In this document: positions 45,551 through 55,323 of the stretch, in pieces
Layout of the letters: each line of letters opens with the position of its first letter
How positions within the stretch are numbered: the stretch's first letter is position 1
Source of the DNA: Mycolicibacterium austroafricanum
Lineage (GTDB): Bacteria > Actinomycetota > Actinomycetes > Mycobacteriales > Mycobacteriaceae
Direction of reading: 5' to 3'
Length of the DNA: 64,000 nt
Assembly (NCBI RefSeq): GCF_000612725.1
Contig: NZ_HG964451.1
Coordinates: forward strand, 527,634 to 591,633
Made by a program: the position numbers and the translations under genes
The notes under the pieces: model-generated
What the model was told of the DNA's origin: nothing
The model's database searches: none
What the model saw: only the letters and a program-made list of their open reading frames with translations

Positions 45551-47080
45551 TCACCGCCCCACCGCGCCGACGGCGAACTCGTCGGCCGTGCGTTGCAGGC
45601 CGCCGAGGTCGCGCACCACCCGGACCCGGGTGCAGTATTCGGCGTAGGCCGGCAGGTCGCAGCTGCCCAGGACCCAGGAGTAGCGGGGTTCCGGTGTGAG
45701 CCAGATGGTTTCGCGTGCCCGACGGGTGATCTCCTCGAACGCGGCGAGGTTGGGATCCCGGGAGTTGTTGCGTCCGTCGCCGAGGACCAGCACGGTGGTG
45801 CGCCGGCTCACTGCCGAGGAGTGTTCAGCGGCGAACTCGCCGAACACGGTGCCGTAGTCGGAGTTGGCGTCCACGTCGAGGACGTCACCGCCGAAGATCA
45901 TGCCCAACGCCCGTTCCGAGGGATGGTCCCGAAACAGCTCGGTCGTCTCGGCGATGTGGTCGACGAACGCGAAGGATCGCACCTGGGTGAACAGATCCTG
46001 CAGTCCGTGAACGAGATTGAGGGTGAAGCGCGAGGTGTTGCGCACCGACAGGCTGACATCGGCGAGGATGACCAGGCGGGGGCGGTCCTCGGCGCGGCGG
46101 ACCGTGACGGGAACGAACGGGACGCCGTCGGTGCGCATGTTGCGCCGCATCGTGCGGCCCGGGTCGACCCGGCCCGCGGCGGCCGCGCGCCGGCGGTGAG
46201 TCAGCGACCCGTGCAGGGTGTGGGCCAGCCGGCGCAGCGAGTCCTCGAGTTCGGCGCGGTCGGCTTCGGCGATCCGCTCGATCTTGGCCTCCCTGATCTC
46301 GCGGGTCTCGATGATCTTCTCCTCGAGCGCCAGCAGCGCCTCCAGGTGCCGCTTGAGCGCCTGGGGCAGGTTCTCCAGAAAACCGGCCAGCCGCTCGCGG
46401 ATTCGGGCCGCATCGGTCTCGTCGCCCTCGTCGCCCAGTTCCTCGGCGAGCCAGCCCAGCAGGGCGTCCTGCTCGGCGATCGACAGTTCGGCGTCGATGG
46501 TGGTGGCGTCGCTGGACGACGACGCCAGGCTGCCGGCCCCGGCCGCACCATGCAGCCGGCTGGTCTCCAGCTGTACCCGGTAGGAGTCGTCGTTGCCCTC
46601 GATCCGCTCCTTGGAGAAGACGATCTCGTCGGTCAGCGCGGCCAGGTCGATCCGGTTGGCCTCCTGGTGCAGGTTGTACCGCTGAGCCAGGTCCTCCTGT
46701 TTGAAGTACTCCCGGATGCTGGCCGGCTTGCCGTGCTCGTGACCCTGTTGCGGGGTCTCGCTGGGTTCCTCCGACAGGGTGAACGATTCCAGCTCGCCGG
46801 TGTCCTCGAGGTCGTCGTGGGCATGGCCGTGGCCGTGGCCGGAGTCGTCGTCACCGACCCGCACCAAGGCGAAGAACGCGTCGAAGATCTCGTCGAACAC
46901 CGGCTCGTCACGGTGGTCCTTGACGAGGGACACCCGTAACGCCGTGCGCAGCAACGACTTCGACGACAGGACACCGGGCTGGGCGGCACACTGCATCGCG
47001 TCGAGGGCTTCGGGGATGGCCACCCGGACCCCGCCGAGCCGCAGCAGGCGCACGAACCGGTGCAGTGTCGCTTCCACCAC
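45551..47080 (-). CDS. CoxE-like VWA-domain protein
   Basis: A 509-residue protein with a C-terminal von Willebrand factor A (CoxE-like) domain. The metal-ion-dependent adhesion site DVSLS is at residues 341-345. The middle (about 250-290) is a charged coiled-coil-like region. A small His cluster GHGHGHAHDD occurs at residues 81-90. VWA proteins of this type pair with MoxR AAA+ ATPases to insert metals into or activate enzymes. It lies 5 bp downstream of the MoxR gene, itself 3 bp after the methanol dehydrogenase gene, so its client is probably that dehydrogenase. Confidence 0.87.
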   Translation of the reverse strand: MVEATLHRFVRLLRLGGVRVAIPEALDAMQCAAQPGVLSSKSLLRTALRVSLVKDHRDEPVFDEIFDAFFALVRVGDDDSGHGHGHAHDDLEDTGELESFTLSEEPSETPQQGHEHGKPASIREYFKQEDLAQRYNLHQEANRIDLAALTDEIVFSKERIEGNDDSYRVQLETSRLHGAAGAGSLASSSSDATTIDAELSIAEQDALLGWLAEELGDEGDETDAARIRERLAGFLENLPQALKRHLEALLALEEKIIETREIREAKIERIAEADRAELEDSLRRLAHTLHGSLTHRRRAAAAGRVDPGRTMRRNMRTDGVPFVPVTVRRAEDRPRLVILADVSLSVRNTSRFTLNLVHGLQDLFTQVRSFAFVDHIAETTELFRDHPSERALGMIFGGDVLDVDANSDYGTVFGEFAAEHSSAVSRRTTVLVLGDGRNNSRDPNLAAFEEITRRARETIWLTPEPRYSWVLGSCDLPAYAEYCTRVRVVRDLGGLQRTADEFAVGAVGR

Positions 47081-47085
47081 TGCTC

Positions 47086-48243
47086 CTAGAGAACTCGGCG
47101 GCGACCCAGGGATCCGGTCGACTTCTTGGGGGTGCCGTAGTACCCGTCGGTGAACCGTCCGGGCTTGTCCTTGGCGGCCCGGGCGGCTTTGCCATCCGGC
47201 CCGTCGTGACCGTGACCGTGGTCATGCCCGTGACCGTGGTCATGCCCGTGGTCATGGTCGTGGTCATGCCCGTGGTCGTGGTCGTGGGAGTGACCGTGTC
47301 CGTGATCGTGGTGCAGGGCGGCAGGCACGGTGGCATTCGGGTCGACCAGCCGGGGCAGGGCGTCGAGGGCCTTGTGAACGTCCTTGTCGTACTTGACCAC
47401 AACGGAGACCGTGTCCGAGAGAACCTTGGCCGACAGTTCGTCCGCGCCCAGCACCGCCAGCGTGCGGGCCCAGTCGATGGTCTCGGAGATGCTGGGTGCC
47501 TTGCGCAGTTCCAACTCGCGCAGTCCGCGCACGATCTCGACCAGTTGCGCCGCCACCGCGTCGGACAGTCCGGTGTTCTTGGACCGCACGATCTCCAACT
47601 CGATGTCGGCCGACGGGTAGTCGAGGAACATGTGCAGACAGCGGCGCTTGAGGGCGGCCGCCAGATCGCGGGTGTTGTTCGACGTCAGGATGACGTAGGG
47701 AGCGTGTTTGGCGGTGAAGGTGCCGACCTCCGGCACCGAGACCTGGTACTCACCAAGCAGTTCCAGCAGCACGGCCTCCAACGCCTCGTCCGCCCGGTCG
47801 ATCTCGTCGACCAGCAGCACCACCGGAGTCTCGGAGCGCACCGCCTCCAGCAGCGGCCGGGGCGCCAGGAACCGGTCGGAGAAGAAGACGCTCTCCTGCT
47901 TGCCGATCCGCTCGACAGCCTCTTGCAGCGTGTCGGCGTCAGCGACAATCTGACCGATCTTCTCCCGCAGGATCTGGGTGTAGAGCAGTTGCTTGCCGTA
48001 GTCCCACTCGTAGAGCGCCTTGGTCTCGTCCTGGCCCTCGTAGCACTGCAGCCGCAGCAGCTTGCGCCCGGTCGCGGCCGCCAGCGCCTTGGCCAGCTCG
48101 GTCTTCCCGACCCCGGCCGGCCCCTCCATCAGCAGGGGCTTGTCCAGCCGGGTCAGCAGGAAAACCGTTGTCGCAAGCCGCTCGTCGGCGATGTAGCCTT
48201 CGCCGGCGAGCGCCTCGCGTACCTCCTCGACTGTCTCGAACAC
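47086..48243 (-). CDS. MoxR-family AAA+ ATPase with a histidine-rich tail
   Basis: A 385-residue MoxR ATPase. Walker A GPAGVGKT at residues 41-48, Walker B VVLLVDEIDRAD, sensor TSNNTRD, and the MoxR lid region to about residue 300. Unusually, residues 311-347 contain 19 histidines alternating with Asp and Gly, followed by a basic 38-residue end (GRFTDGYYGTPKKS). MoxR proteins act as chaperones for metalloenzymes with VWA partners. The His tail suggests storage or delivery of Zn, Ni or Co, which would suit maturation of the metal-dependent methanol dehydrogenase encoded 3 bp upstream. The role is inferred. Confidence 0.9.
   Translation of the reverse strand: MFETVEEVREALAGEGYIADERLATTVFLLTRLDKPLLMEGPAGVGKTELAKALAAATGRKLLRLQCYEGQDETKALYEWDYGKQLLYTQILREKIGQIVADADTLQEAVERIGKQESVFFSDRFLAPRPLLEAVRSETPVVLLVDEIDRADEALEAVLLELLGEYQVSVPEVGTFTAKHAPYVILTSNNTRDLAAALKRRCLHMFLDYPSADIELEIVRSKNTGLSDAVAAQLVEIVRGLRELELRKAPSISETIDWARTLAVLGADELSAKVLSDTVSVVVKYDKDVHKALDALPRLVDPNATVPAALHHDHGHGHSHDHDHGHDHDHDHGHDHGHGHDHGHGHDGPDGKAARAAKDKPGRFTDGYYGTPKKSTGSLGRRRVL
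47203..47313. repeat. Short tandem repeats coding for the His-rich tail
   Basis: Low-complexity stretch built from variants of CCGTGGTCATG/CCGTGACCGTGGTCATG on the plus strand, coding on the minus strand for His-Asp-His-Gly units of the MoxR protein. The length probably varies among strains. Confidence 0.8.
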
Positions 48244-48246
48244 AGC

Positions 48247-49539
48247 TCAGGGCAGCAGCTCGTCGAGGTCGCCGTTCATGCAGTGCTCGACGACGGGGCG
48301 GACGGTATCGAAGGTGCACTCCTTGGCGTTGCCGGGCGTGCAGGCGTCACCGAGGACGTGGTTGGTGATGCGGTCGACGTCGGCCTTGTCGCCCTTGATC
48401 ACCTTGGCCTTCTCGTAGTACGGCGTCGGGCCCTGGCCCAGCCGGTTCTTCGAGTAGCTGTCCTGCTTGACGTCGGTGAACTTCTCGATGATGTTCACAT
48501 CGCGCAGCAGCCGGATCGCGGCCTCCAGCGCGGCGTCGGCGGCCTGCACGTCGGTCATGCCGTAGGTGTCCACACCCATGGCCTGCGCGATGTCGGCGAA
48601 GCGCTTGTAGGCCACCGGCATGTTGAACGCCCACACCCGCGGCAGCGCAATGGCGTTGTTCAGCCCGTGGTGGGTGTCGTAGAAGGCGCTGACGGCGTGC
48701 GAGATGGAGTGGATGATGCCCAGGCCGCCGGAGTTGAACGCCTGCGCGGCGATGTACTGGGCGTACATCATGCCCTCGCGGCCGGCCAGGTCGGTGCCGT
48801 TCCAGGTGGCCTGGCGCAGGTTCTCGGCGGTCAGCTTGATGGCGCGGATCGCGTTGCCCAGCGACGGTTCGAAGTTCAGCCGCGACACGTAGGGCTCGGA
48901 GGCGTGCGCCAGCACGTCGAAGCCGCACTGCGCGGTGTAGTCGACGGGGCACTCGTAGTACAGCACCGGATCGTCGACGGCCAGGGTGGCCACCGAGGCG
49001 TCGTCGAAGGCGACGTACTTGTGCGGGTTGTCGGGGTCGGTGGTGGTGTCGGTGATGACGTAGGCCCACGAGGTCTCCGAGCCGGTGCCCGCGGTGGTGG
49101 AGATGGCGATGTGCGGGGGGTTCTTCGGGTTCTCGCTCATGTTGAAGCCCTCGAAGTCGTTGACGTTACGACCGTCGTGGGCCACCGACACTCGGGCGCC
49201 CTTACAGGCGTCGTGGGTGGAGCCGCCGCCGATGGAGACGAAGCTGTCGCATTCGTTGGACTGGTAGAGCTTCACCGCGTCCATCACGTTGTAGTCCTTG
49301 GGGTTGGACTCCACCTTGTCGTAGAGCACCACCTCCAGGCCGTGCCACTTCAGCGACTCGACCATGTTGTGCACGATGTTGGTGCCGCGCAGGCCCGAGG
49401 TCATCACGAGGGTCTTCTTGAAGCCCATCTTGAGGGCTTCCGGGCCAACCATCTCGTGCGCGCCCGGCCCCATCATCGCGCGCGGGAACGGGTGAAACTC
49501 CTTGATGGGGAACGGCTTGAGTAGATCTTCAACTTTCAT
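48247..49539 (-). CDS. mdo: Nicotinoprotein methanol dehydrogenase (iron-ADH family, Mno/Mdo)
   Basis: A 430-residue group III alcohol dehydrogenase closely resembling the actinobacterial NDMA-dependent methanol dehydrogenase. NAD-binding GGGS is at residues 104-107 (SIGGGSTHDACKG) and metal-binding His residues lie in HSISHAVSAFYDTHHGLNNA. These enzymes hold NAD(H) tightly and, in mycobacteria, need mycofactocin to take away the electrons. Its place inside the mycofactocin locus, heading the operon mdo-moxR-vwa-mftM, agrees. AAGGAG precedes the ATG. Its upstream region is cut short by the insertion element, whose edge is 80 bp from the start codon. Confidence 0.93.
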   Translation of the reverse strand: MKVEDLLKPFPIKEFHPFPRAMMGPGAHEMVGPEALKMGFKKTLVMTSGLRGTNIVHNMVESLKWHGLEVVLYDKVESNPKDYNVMDAVKLYQSNECDSFVSIGGGSTHDACKGARVSVAHDGRNVNDFEGFNMSENPKNPPHIAISTTAGTGSETSWAYVITDTTTDPDNPHKYVAFDDASVATLAVDDPVLYYECPVDYTAQCGFDVLAHASEPYVSRLNFEPSLGNAIRAIKLTAENLRQATWNGTDLAGREGMMYAQYIAAQAFNSGGLGIIHSISHAVSAFYDTHHGLNNAIALPRVWAFNMPVAYKRFADIAQAMGVDTYGMTDVQAADAALEAAIRLLRDVNIIEKFTDVKQDSYSKNRLGQGPTPYYEKAKVIKGDKADVDRITNHVLGDACTPGNAKECTFDTVRPVVEHCMNGDLDELLP

Positions 49540-49595
49540 TGGTGCGGTGCTCCTTGGCAGTGTGTCGGGTCAGTGGGTCAGTGCGGTTCTCGTGA

Positions 49596-49619
49596 TTTCG
49601 GCGCGTTTTCGTTCGCTGA
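49596..49619. repeat. Left half of an intergenic palindrome split by the IS element
   Basis: Begins TTTCGGCGCGTTTTCGTTCG and ends with TGA; identical over 22 bases to the left arm of the intact palindrome at 57606. The matching right half (GCGACGGTTTCCGCGCCGAAA) lies at 51123-51143, beyond the element. Removing the element and one TGA copy restores a hairpin with TGA at its apex. Confidence 0.85.
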
Positions 49620-49674
49620 CCCTCTTTGCCAGCCTGGTTGTGAGTCAGGTGTAGCCGGTCTGGAGGTGTGGTTG

Positions 49675-50109
49675 ATGTCGATCAGTGCGGGGTTCACTCC
49701 CTCGGAGATTCGTGAGCTTGTTATCGAGTATCAGTTGGTGCCTTATGGGCAGAAAGGGGCGTGGCTTGCTGCTCGGGGGGTGTCGAACCGCCAGTTCAGG
49801 CGGTGGGAGGCGACGTTGTTCGGCGGAGATCTCGACCGCGGGCTGATTCCGCGAGAGGGTGGTGGAATGACAATCCCTCCGGCGCTGCGCCGAGCGTTGG
49901 CCAAGGCCGATGCGGCCAAGCAGGACCGCGACGAGGCCGAACTGGCTGAGCTACGACAGCGGGTCCGTGAACTCGAGGCAACCAACGAGGCGTTGGGAAA
50001 AGCTATCGGGCTCTTGCACACGATGAACGCGCACGAGCCCGACGCAGCCCCGCTGATGAGCGGTCCCAACGATTCCTCGACCTCGAGAACGGACTCGTCA
50101 CCGAGCTGA
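49675..50109 (+). CDS. IS3-family OrfA (HTH protein)
   Basis: A 144-residue protein from ATG 49675 with a helix-turn-helix of the IS3 OrfA kind (EIRELVIEYQLVPYGQKGAW) and a leucine-zipper-like coiled coil (ELAELRQRVRELEATNEALG). It binds the element ends and regulates transposition. The coiled coil ends at the slippery site, from which ribosomes can shift into the orfB frame. Terminates 35 bp before the first ATG of orfB. Confidence 0.88.
   Translation: MSISAGFTPSEIRELVIEYQLVPYGQKGAWLAARGVSNRQFRRWEATLFGGDLDRGLIPREGGGMTIPPALRRALAKADAAKQDRDEAELAELRQRVRELEATNEALGKAIGLLHTMNAHEPDAAPLMSGPNDSSTSRTDSSPS
49995..50001 (+). other. Programmed -1 frameshift site GGGAAAA
   Basis: The heptamer GGGAAAA reads G GGA AAA in the orfA frame. 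Slipping back by one base continues in the orfB frame, which is open from here to 51110, giving an OrfAB fusion (the active transposase of IS3 elements). The site fits the X XXY YYZ rule. Confidence 0.75.
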
Positions 50110-50144
50110 CCGCGGCGATCGGCTCGCAACGCAAGGCACTGGCG

Positions 50145-51110
50145 ATGATCGAGCTGTCGCGTTCGAGTTGGCACTACCGATCCCACCCGCGGCCGAAGGT
50201 GGCCGATCCGCTGCCCCAGAAACAACGGGCCTACCGGTCGCGGATCTGCGAGGCCGACCGGGCGGTGATCAGGCAGAGGATCATCGCCGGCTGGCAGGCG
50301 GGCACGTCGGTGGACCACTCGTTTGCCTGCACCTGGGACCAGGGCGTGATGCTGGCCTCACGGCGCTCCTGGTGGCGGATTGCCGCTGCCATCGAGGATC
50401 AACGCGACCGGCCGGTCGCACCGACACGCTCCACCGGCACGACCCGGCGCCCAGCGCCAGTACTCAAAGCGACAGGACCGCAACAGATCTGGAGTTGGGA
50501 CATCACCGACCTGCGCACCCCGTGGCGGGGTGTGGCATTCAAGGCATACTCGGTCATCGACATCTACTCCCGCAAGATCGTGGGCTGGCGCGTCGAGGAA
50601 CGCGAATGTGACGACCTCGCCGTGGACATGTTCACCGACGCCCTCGCTGAGCACGGGCCACCTGCGGTCGTCCACGCCGACTCCGGGCCGGCGATGCGCT
50701 CGACGGTCCTCAAAGACCACCTCGCCGATCTCGGGATCGGCCAGACCCACAACCGACCCCGGGTCAGCAACGACAACCCGTTCTCCGAATCAGAATTCCG
50801 CACGATGAAATACCGCCCCAACTATCCCGGCAGCTTCGAGGACCTCCAGGCCGCCCGACTCTGGGTCAACGCCTACGTGGCCTGGTACAACCAGCACCAC
50901 CACCACAGCGGCATCGCGCTATTCACTCCCGCCGAAGTCCACAGCGGCGCCTGGACCCAGCAATGGACACTCCGAGACCACGCCCTACAGGCCTACTACG
51001 ACGCCCACCCTCAACGATTCCGCCAACGTCCATACACGCCCCGCCCACACCCCATCGTCGGCATCAACCTGCCCGCCCAAAATGACCCCGACCGACTCCA
51101 AGCAGCTTGA
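50145..51110 (+). CDS. IS3-family transposase OrfB (DDE integrase domain)
   Basis: A 321-residue product from the first ATG in frame; the real protein is probably the OrfAB fusion made by frameshifting at 49995. The rve/DDE domain has D119 (WSWDITDL), D179 (VVHADSG) and E215 (NDNPFSESEF), a DD(35)E spacing. The stop codon lies in the right inverted repeat. Complete, no truncation or in-frame stop seen. Confidence 0.9.
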   Translation: MIELSRSSWHYRSHPRPKVADPLPQKQRAYRSRICEADRAVIRQRIIAGWQAGTSVDHSFACTWDQGVMLASRRSWWRIAAAIEDQRDRPVAPTRSTGTTRRPAPVLKATGPQQIWSWDITDLRTPWRGVAFKAYSVIDIYSRKIVGWRVEERECDDLAVDMFTDALAEHGPPAVVHADSGPAMRSTVLKDHLADLGIGQTHNRPRVSNDNPFSESEFRTMKYRPNYPGSFEDLQAARLWVNAYVAWYNQHHHHSGIALFTPAEVHSGAWTQQWTLRDHALQAYYDAHPQRFRQRPYTPRPHPIVGINLPAQNDPDRLQAA

Positions 51111-51149
51111 CAACGCCCGTGAGCGACGGTTTCCGCGCCGAAATCGCAA

Positions 51150-52673
<1,524 letters not shown>

Positions 52674-52733
52674 GGCTTTTCTCCTGTGTGACGGCACGGT
52701 TGTGGCACTCGTCACTCAGGGTAGGTAGGTCAG

Positions 52734-52754
52734 GGTTGCATCACAGTTGCAACC
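52734..52754. promoter_or_regulatory. Candidate operator upstream of the aldehyde dehydrogenase
   Basis: GGTTGCA-N7-TGCAACC, a perfect 7-bp inverted repeat with a 7-base spacer, centred about 70 bp upstream of the aldehyde dehydrogenase start and just after the regulator stop codon. A likely site for the GAF-HTH regulator. Confidence 0.6.
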
Positions 52755-52766
52755 GCGGGCCGAATC

Positions 52767-54050
52767 TCAGGCCAGGTCGAAGTCCAGGCCGGCCAGCCGG
52801 CCACCGGCCTGGGCACGCAGCGCCGACCCCGGCGACGCCGCGTCGTGCAACGCGCGCCACCCGGTCCGGTCCTCGCGCCCGTCGGCCGTCTCCAACCACC
52901 GGCTCAGCAGGGTGACGTCGCCCGCCGCCAGCACGGCCTGGCGCAGCGTCATCGACAGTTCGGTGCGCATCCGCGCCACCGCGGGCGATACCGACTGCGG
53001 CAGGATCGGCCCGACGTAGCCGTCGAGGGCCGCGGCCAGGTTCCCGGTCTCGATGGCCCCATACACCTCGGCGACGTCGGTGGAGATCGACCGCAGCAGG
53101 CGGTAGGGCCGCGACGCCAGGACGTCGGCGCCGACGACCTTGCGCAGCCGCGACATCTCGGCCCGGACGGTGACGACGTCGAGGTCGCGCTCGTCGAGCA
53201 GCAACGCGAGGTGGTCGGCGCTCAGCCCCTCGGGGTGGCGGCTGAGCAGCAGCAGGATGTCGGCGTGCCGGCCGGACAACGGGGTGGCCCGCAGATGACC
53301 GGTCTCGTCGGTGACCAGCCAGCGCGGGCGTTCGGATCCGAGCACCGACAGCCGCGGCATGCGCGGTGCCGCCTCGAATCGGGAACCGGTCAGCTGCAGC
53401 AGTGCCAGATGGTTCTCGACGGCGACCACCGTGGCACGAACCAGGGCCAGCGCCTGCGGGGTGGCGACGCGCGGGCCGCCGGTGAGGTCGATCGCGCCGA
53501 TCAGCGAACCGGTCCCCGGATCGTGCACGGGCACGGCGGTACAGCTCCACGGCTGCACGATGCGGGCGAAGTGCTCGTCGCCGCGGATCTGCAGCTCGGC
53601 GTCGAGGGCCAGGGCCGTGCCCGGGGCGTTGGTGCCCGCGCCGCGTTCACTCCAGTCCGCGCCGGGAACGAAGTTCATCGACTCCGCGCGCCGGCACGCG
53701 TTGCGGTCGCCCTCGACCCACAGCAGGGTTCCGTCGGCCGCGGTGACGGCCACCACCACCCCGGACCCGACGGCATCGTCGACGAGCAGGCGGCGGATCA
53801 CCGGCAGCGCAGGGGCCAACGGATGGGCCTCGCGCAGCCGGGCCAGTTCGACCCCGACCTCGGTCGGCTCGATGGACCGGTCCGGGTCAACGCCCTTGGC
53901 CAGGCTGCGCTGCCAGCTCTTGGCGACCACCGGCCGCACCGGGGCCGACGCCAGGAACGAGCTGTCGACCTCACCGGCGACGAACAGCTCGTAGGCGGTG
54001 CGCAGTTCCGGGGACCGGCCCCAACCGCGTGATGTTCCGGATGAACCCAC
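52767..54050 (-). CDS. GAF-domain transcriptional regulator (AcoR-like without AAA domain)
   Basis: A 427-residue regulator. The N-terminal half resembles the sensory part of AcoR-type activators (SSFLASAPVRPVVAKSWQRSL, then a GAF-like region to about residue 215, with GADWSERGAGTNAPGTAL). The sigma-54 AAA+ domain is missing; the C-terminal part has a winged-helix-like segment (LSGRHADILLLLSRHPEGLSADHLALLL). This type is common in actinobacteria beside aldehyde dehydrogenase genes, and it probably activates the downstream aldehyde dehydrogenase in response to an aldehyde or alcohol. GTG start with GAGGT upstream. It lies 95 bp downstream of mftD. Confidence 0.8.
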   Translation of the reverse strand: MGSSGTSRGWGRSPELRTAYELFVAGEVDSSFLASAPVRPVVAKSWQRSLAKGVDPDRSIEPTEVGVELARLREAHPLAPALPVIRRLLVDDAVGSGVVVAVTAADGTLLWVEGDRNACRRAESMNFVPGADWSERGAGTNAPGTALALDAELQIRGDEHFARIVQPWSCTAVPVHDPGTGSLIGAIDLTGGPRVATPQALALVRATVVAVENHLALLQLTGSRFEAAPRMPRLSVLGSERPRWLVTDETGHLRATPLSGRHADILLLLSRHPEGLSADHLALLLDERDLDVVTVRAEMSRLRKVVGADVLASRPYRLLRSISTDVAEVYGAIETGNLAAALDGYVGPILPQSVSPAVARMRTELSMTLRQAVLAAGDVTLLSRWLETADGREDRTGWRALHDAASPGSALRAQAGGRLAGLDFDLA

Positions 54051-54145
54051 CGGCTACCTCAATCAAGCAGGACGAAAACGCACGAGGGCGTCAGGGCGAA
54101 CGATAGTCCAGACGCGCCCCCTGTGAGGGCGAAGCGGCAAGCCCG

Positions 54146-55321
54146 TCAGACGCCCAGAGCGCGGGTGAAGCCCTCCGGCACCAGGACGTCGTCCCGATTG
54201 AGGTCGTGCACGCTGGCCTTACCCAGACCGCGCAGTGCCGAGTCGATGCCGCCGTAGAGGATGTCGAGCACGTTCTCCACGCCGGCCTGGCCGTTGGCGG
54301 CCAGGCCCCACAGGTAGGCGCGTCCGATCATCACCGCGCGGGCACCGAGCGCCAGGGCCTTGACGACGTCGCTGCCGCGCCGGATGCCCCCGTCGAGCAG
54401 CACCTCGACCTGGCCGCCGACGGCGTCGGCGATGGCCGGCAACGCGCGGATGCTCGCCGGGGTGCCGTCGAGGTTGTTGCCACCGTGGTTGGACACCGAG
54501 ATCGCCGAAACTCCGGCATCCACAGCACGTTTCGCGTCATCGACCCGCAGCACGCCCTTGAGCATGAGCGGACCGCCCCAGTACTCCCGCAGCCAGGCGA
54601 TGTCCTCCCAGGTCGGCGGCGGGGTGCCCATCCACTGGCCGTAGGCCTCGAAGAACGGCGGGCCCGCCTCACCGCGGCCGGCCTGGTTGGGGACGCTGAG
54701 TGCCGGCGGGCGCAGGGTCTTCGCCCACTCCAGGAACCAGCTCGGCCGGACCAGGCCCTCCGGCGACAGCTTCAGGATGGTGCGCAGGTCCATCTTCTCG
54801 GGGATCTTGGGGCTGCCCCAGTCGCGGCCGTGCGAGAAGCTCCAGTCGGTGGTCACGATCATTCCCACCGCACCGGCCGCCCGGGCCCGGTCGGCGCGGG
54901 CGGCGATCGCGTCCCGGTCGCCCAGCCAGTAGATCTGGAAGAACGTCTTGGGGTTGGCCGCGACGACCTCTTCGACCGGCTTGCTGGCGAACGACGACAG
55001 TCCCATCGCGGTGCCGCGGGCGGCCGCCGCGCGGGCCACGGCCACCTCGCCGTCGGGGTGCACGGCCTGCACGCCGGTCGGCGAGATCATGACCGGCAGG
55101 GAGATGTCCTGGCCCATGACCGTGGTCGCGAGGTCACGCTTCTCCAGTGCACCGATGACATGCGGGGCGAAGCCGAGCTCGCCGAACGCCTCGACGTTGT
55201 CCGAGACGGTCAAACCCTTCTCGCTGCCGGCGATCAGCGCGGAGTACACCGACTTGGGCAGGCGCTTCTTGGCGCGCTGCTGCGCAATCGAGACGGTTTC
55301 GAACCAGGTGTCGCGTGCCAT
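54146..55321 (-). CDS. mftD: MftD, FMN-dependent premycofactocin synthase
   Basis: A 391-residue FMN protein of the lactate/glycolate oxidase family. FMN/substrate signatures SNHGGNNLDGTPASIRALP and DGGIRRGSDVVKALALGARAVMIGR (in part), and MISPTGVQAVHPDGE near residue 80. In mycofactocin synthesis MftD oxidatively deaminates AHDP to the redox-active premycofactocin. ATG 55321 follows mftC by two bases; the upstream in-frame extension belongs to mftC. The genes that normally follow (mftE, F, G) are displaced 11 kb away. Confidence 0.95.
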   Translation of the reverse strand: MARDTWFETVSIAQQRAKKRLPKSVYSALIAGSEKGLTVSDNVEAFGELGFAPHVIGALEKRDLATTVMGQDISLPVMISPTGVQAVHPDGEVAVARAAAARGTAMGLSSFASKPVEEVVAANPKTFFQIYWLGDRDAIAARADRARAAGAVGMIVTTDWSFSHGRDWGSPKIPEKMDLRTILKLSPEGLVRPSWFLEWAKTLRPPALSVPNQAGRGEAGPPFFEAYGQWMGTPPPTWEDIAWLREYWGGPLMLKGVLRVDDAKRAVDAGVSAISVSNHGGNNLDGTPASIRALPAIADAVGGQVEVLLDGGIRRGSDVVKALALGARAVMIGRAYLWGLAANGQAGVENVLDILYGGIDSALRGLGKASVHDLNRDDVLVPEGFTRALGV

Positions 55322-55323
55322 GA

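Larger units (their letters stand above)
49620..51119 (+). mobile_element. IS3-family insertion sequence, about 1500 bp
   Basis: Two overlapping transposase frames, an imperfect terminal inverted repeat (TTGCCAGCCTGGTTG at 49626-49640 against TTGTCAAGCTGCTTG read inward from 51113; 11 of 15 match), a TGA direct repeat on both sides (49617-49619 and 51120-51122) as target duplication, and a -1 frameshift site. The element appears complete and possibly active. It sits in the loop of an intergenic palindrome between the aldehyde dehydrogenase gene and mdo. Exact ends are inferred from the direct repeat. Confidence 0.85.

Noticed and set aside
47203..47313. Regular repeat array as a possible CRISPR
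   Set aside because: No unique spacers of constant length; it is a coding low-complexity repeat for His-Asp/His-Gly units.
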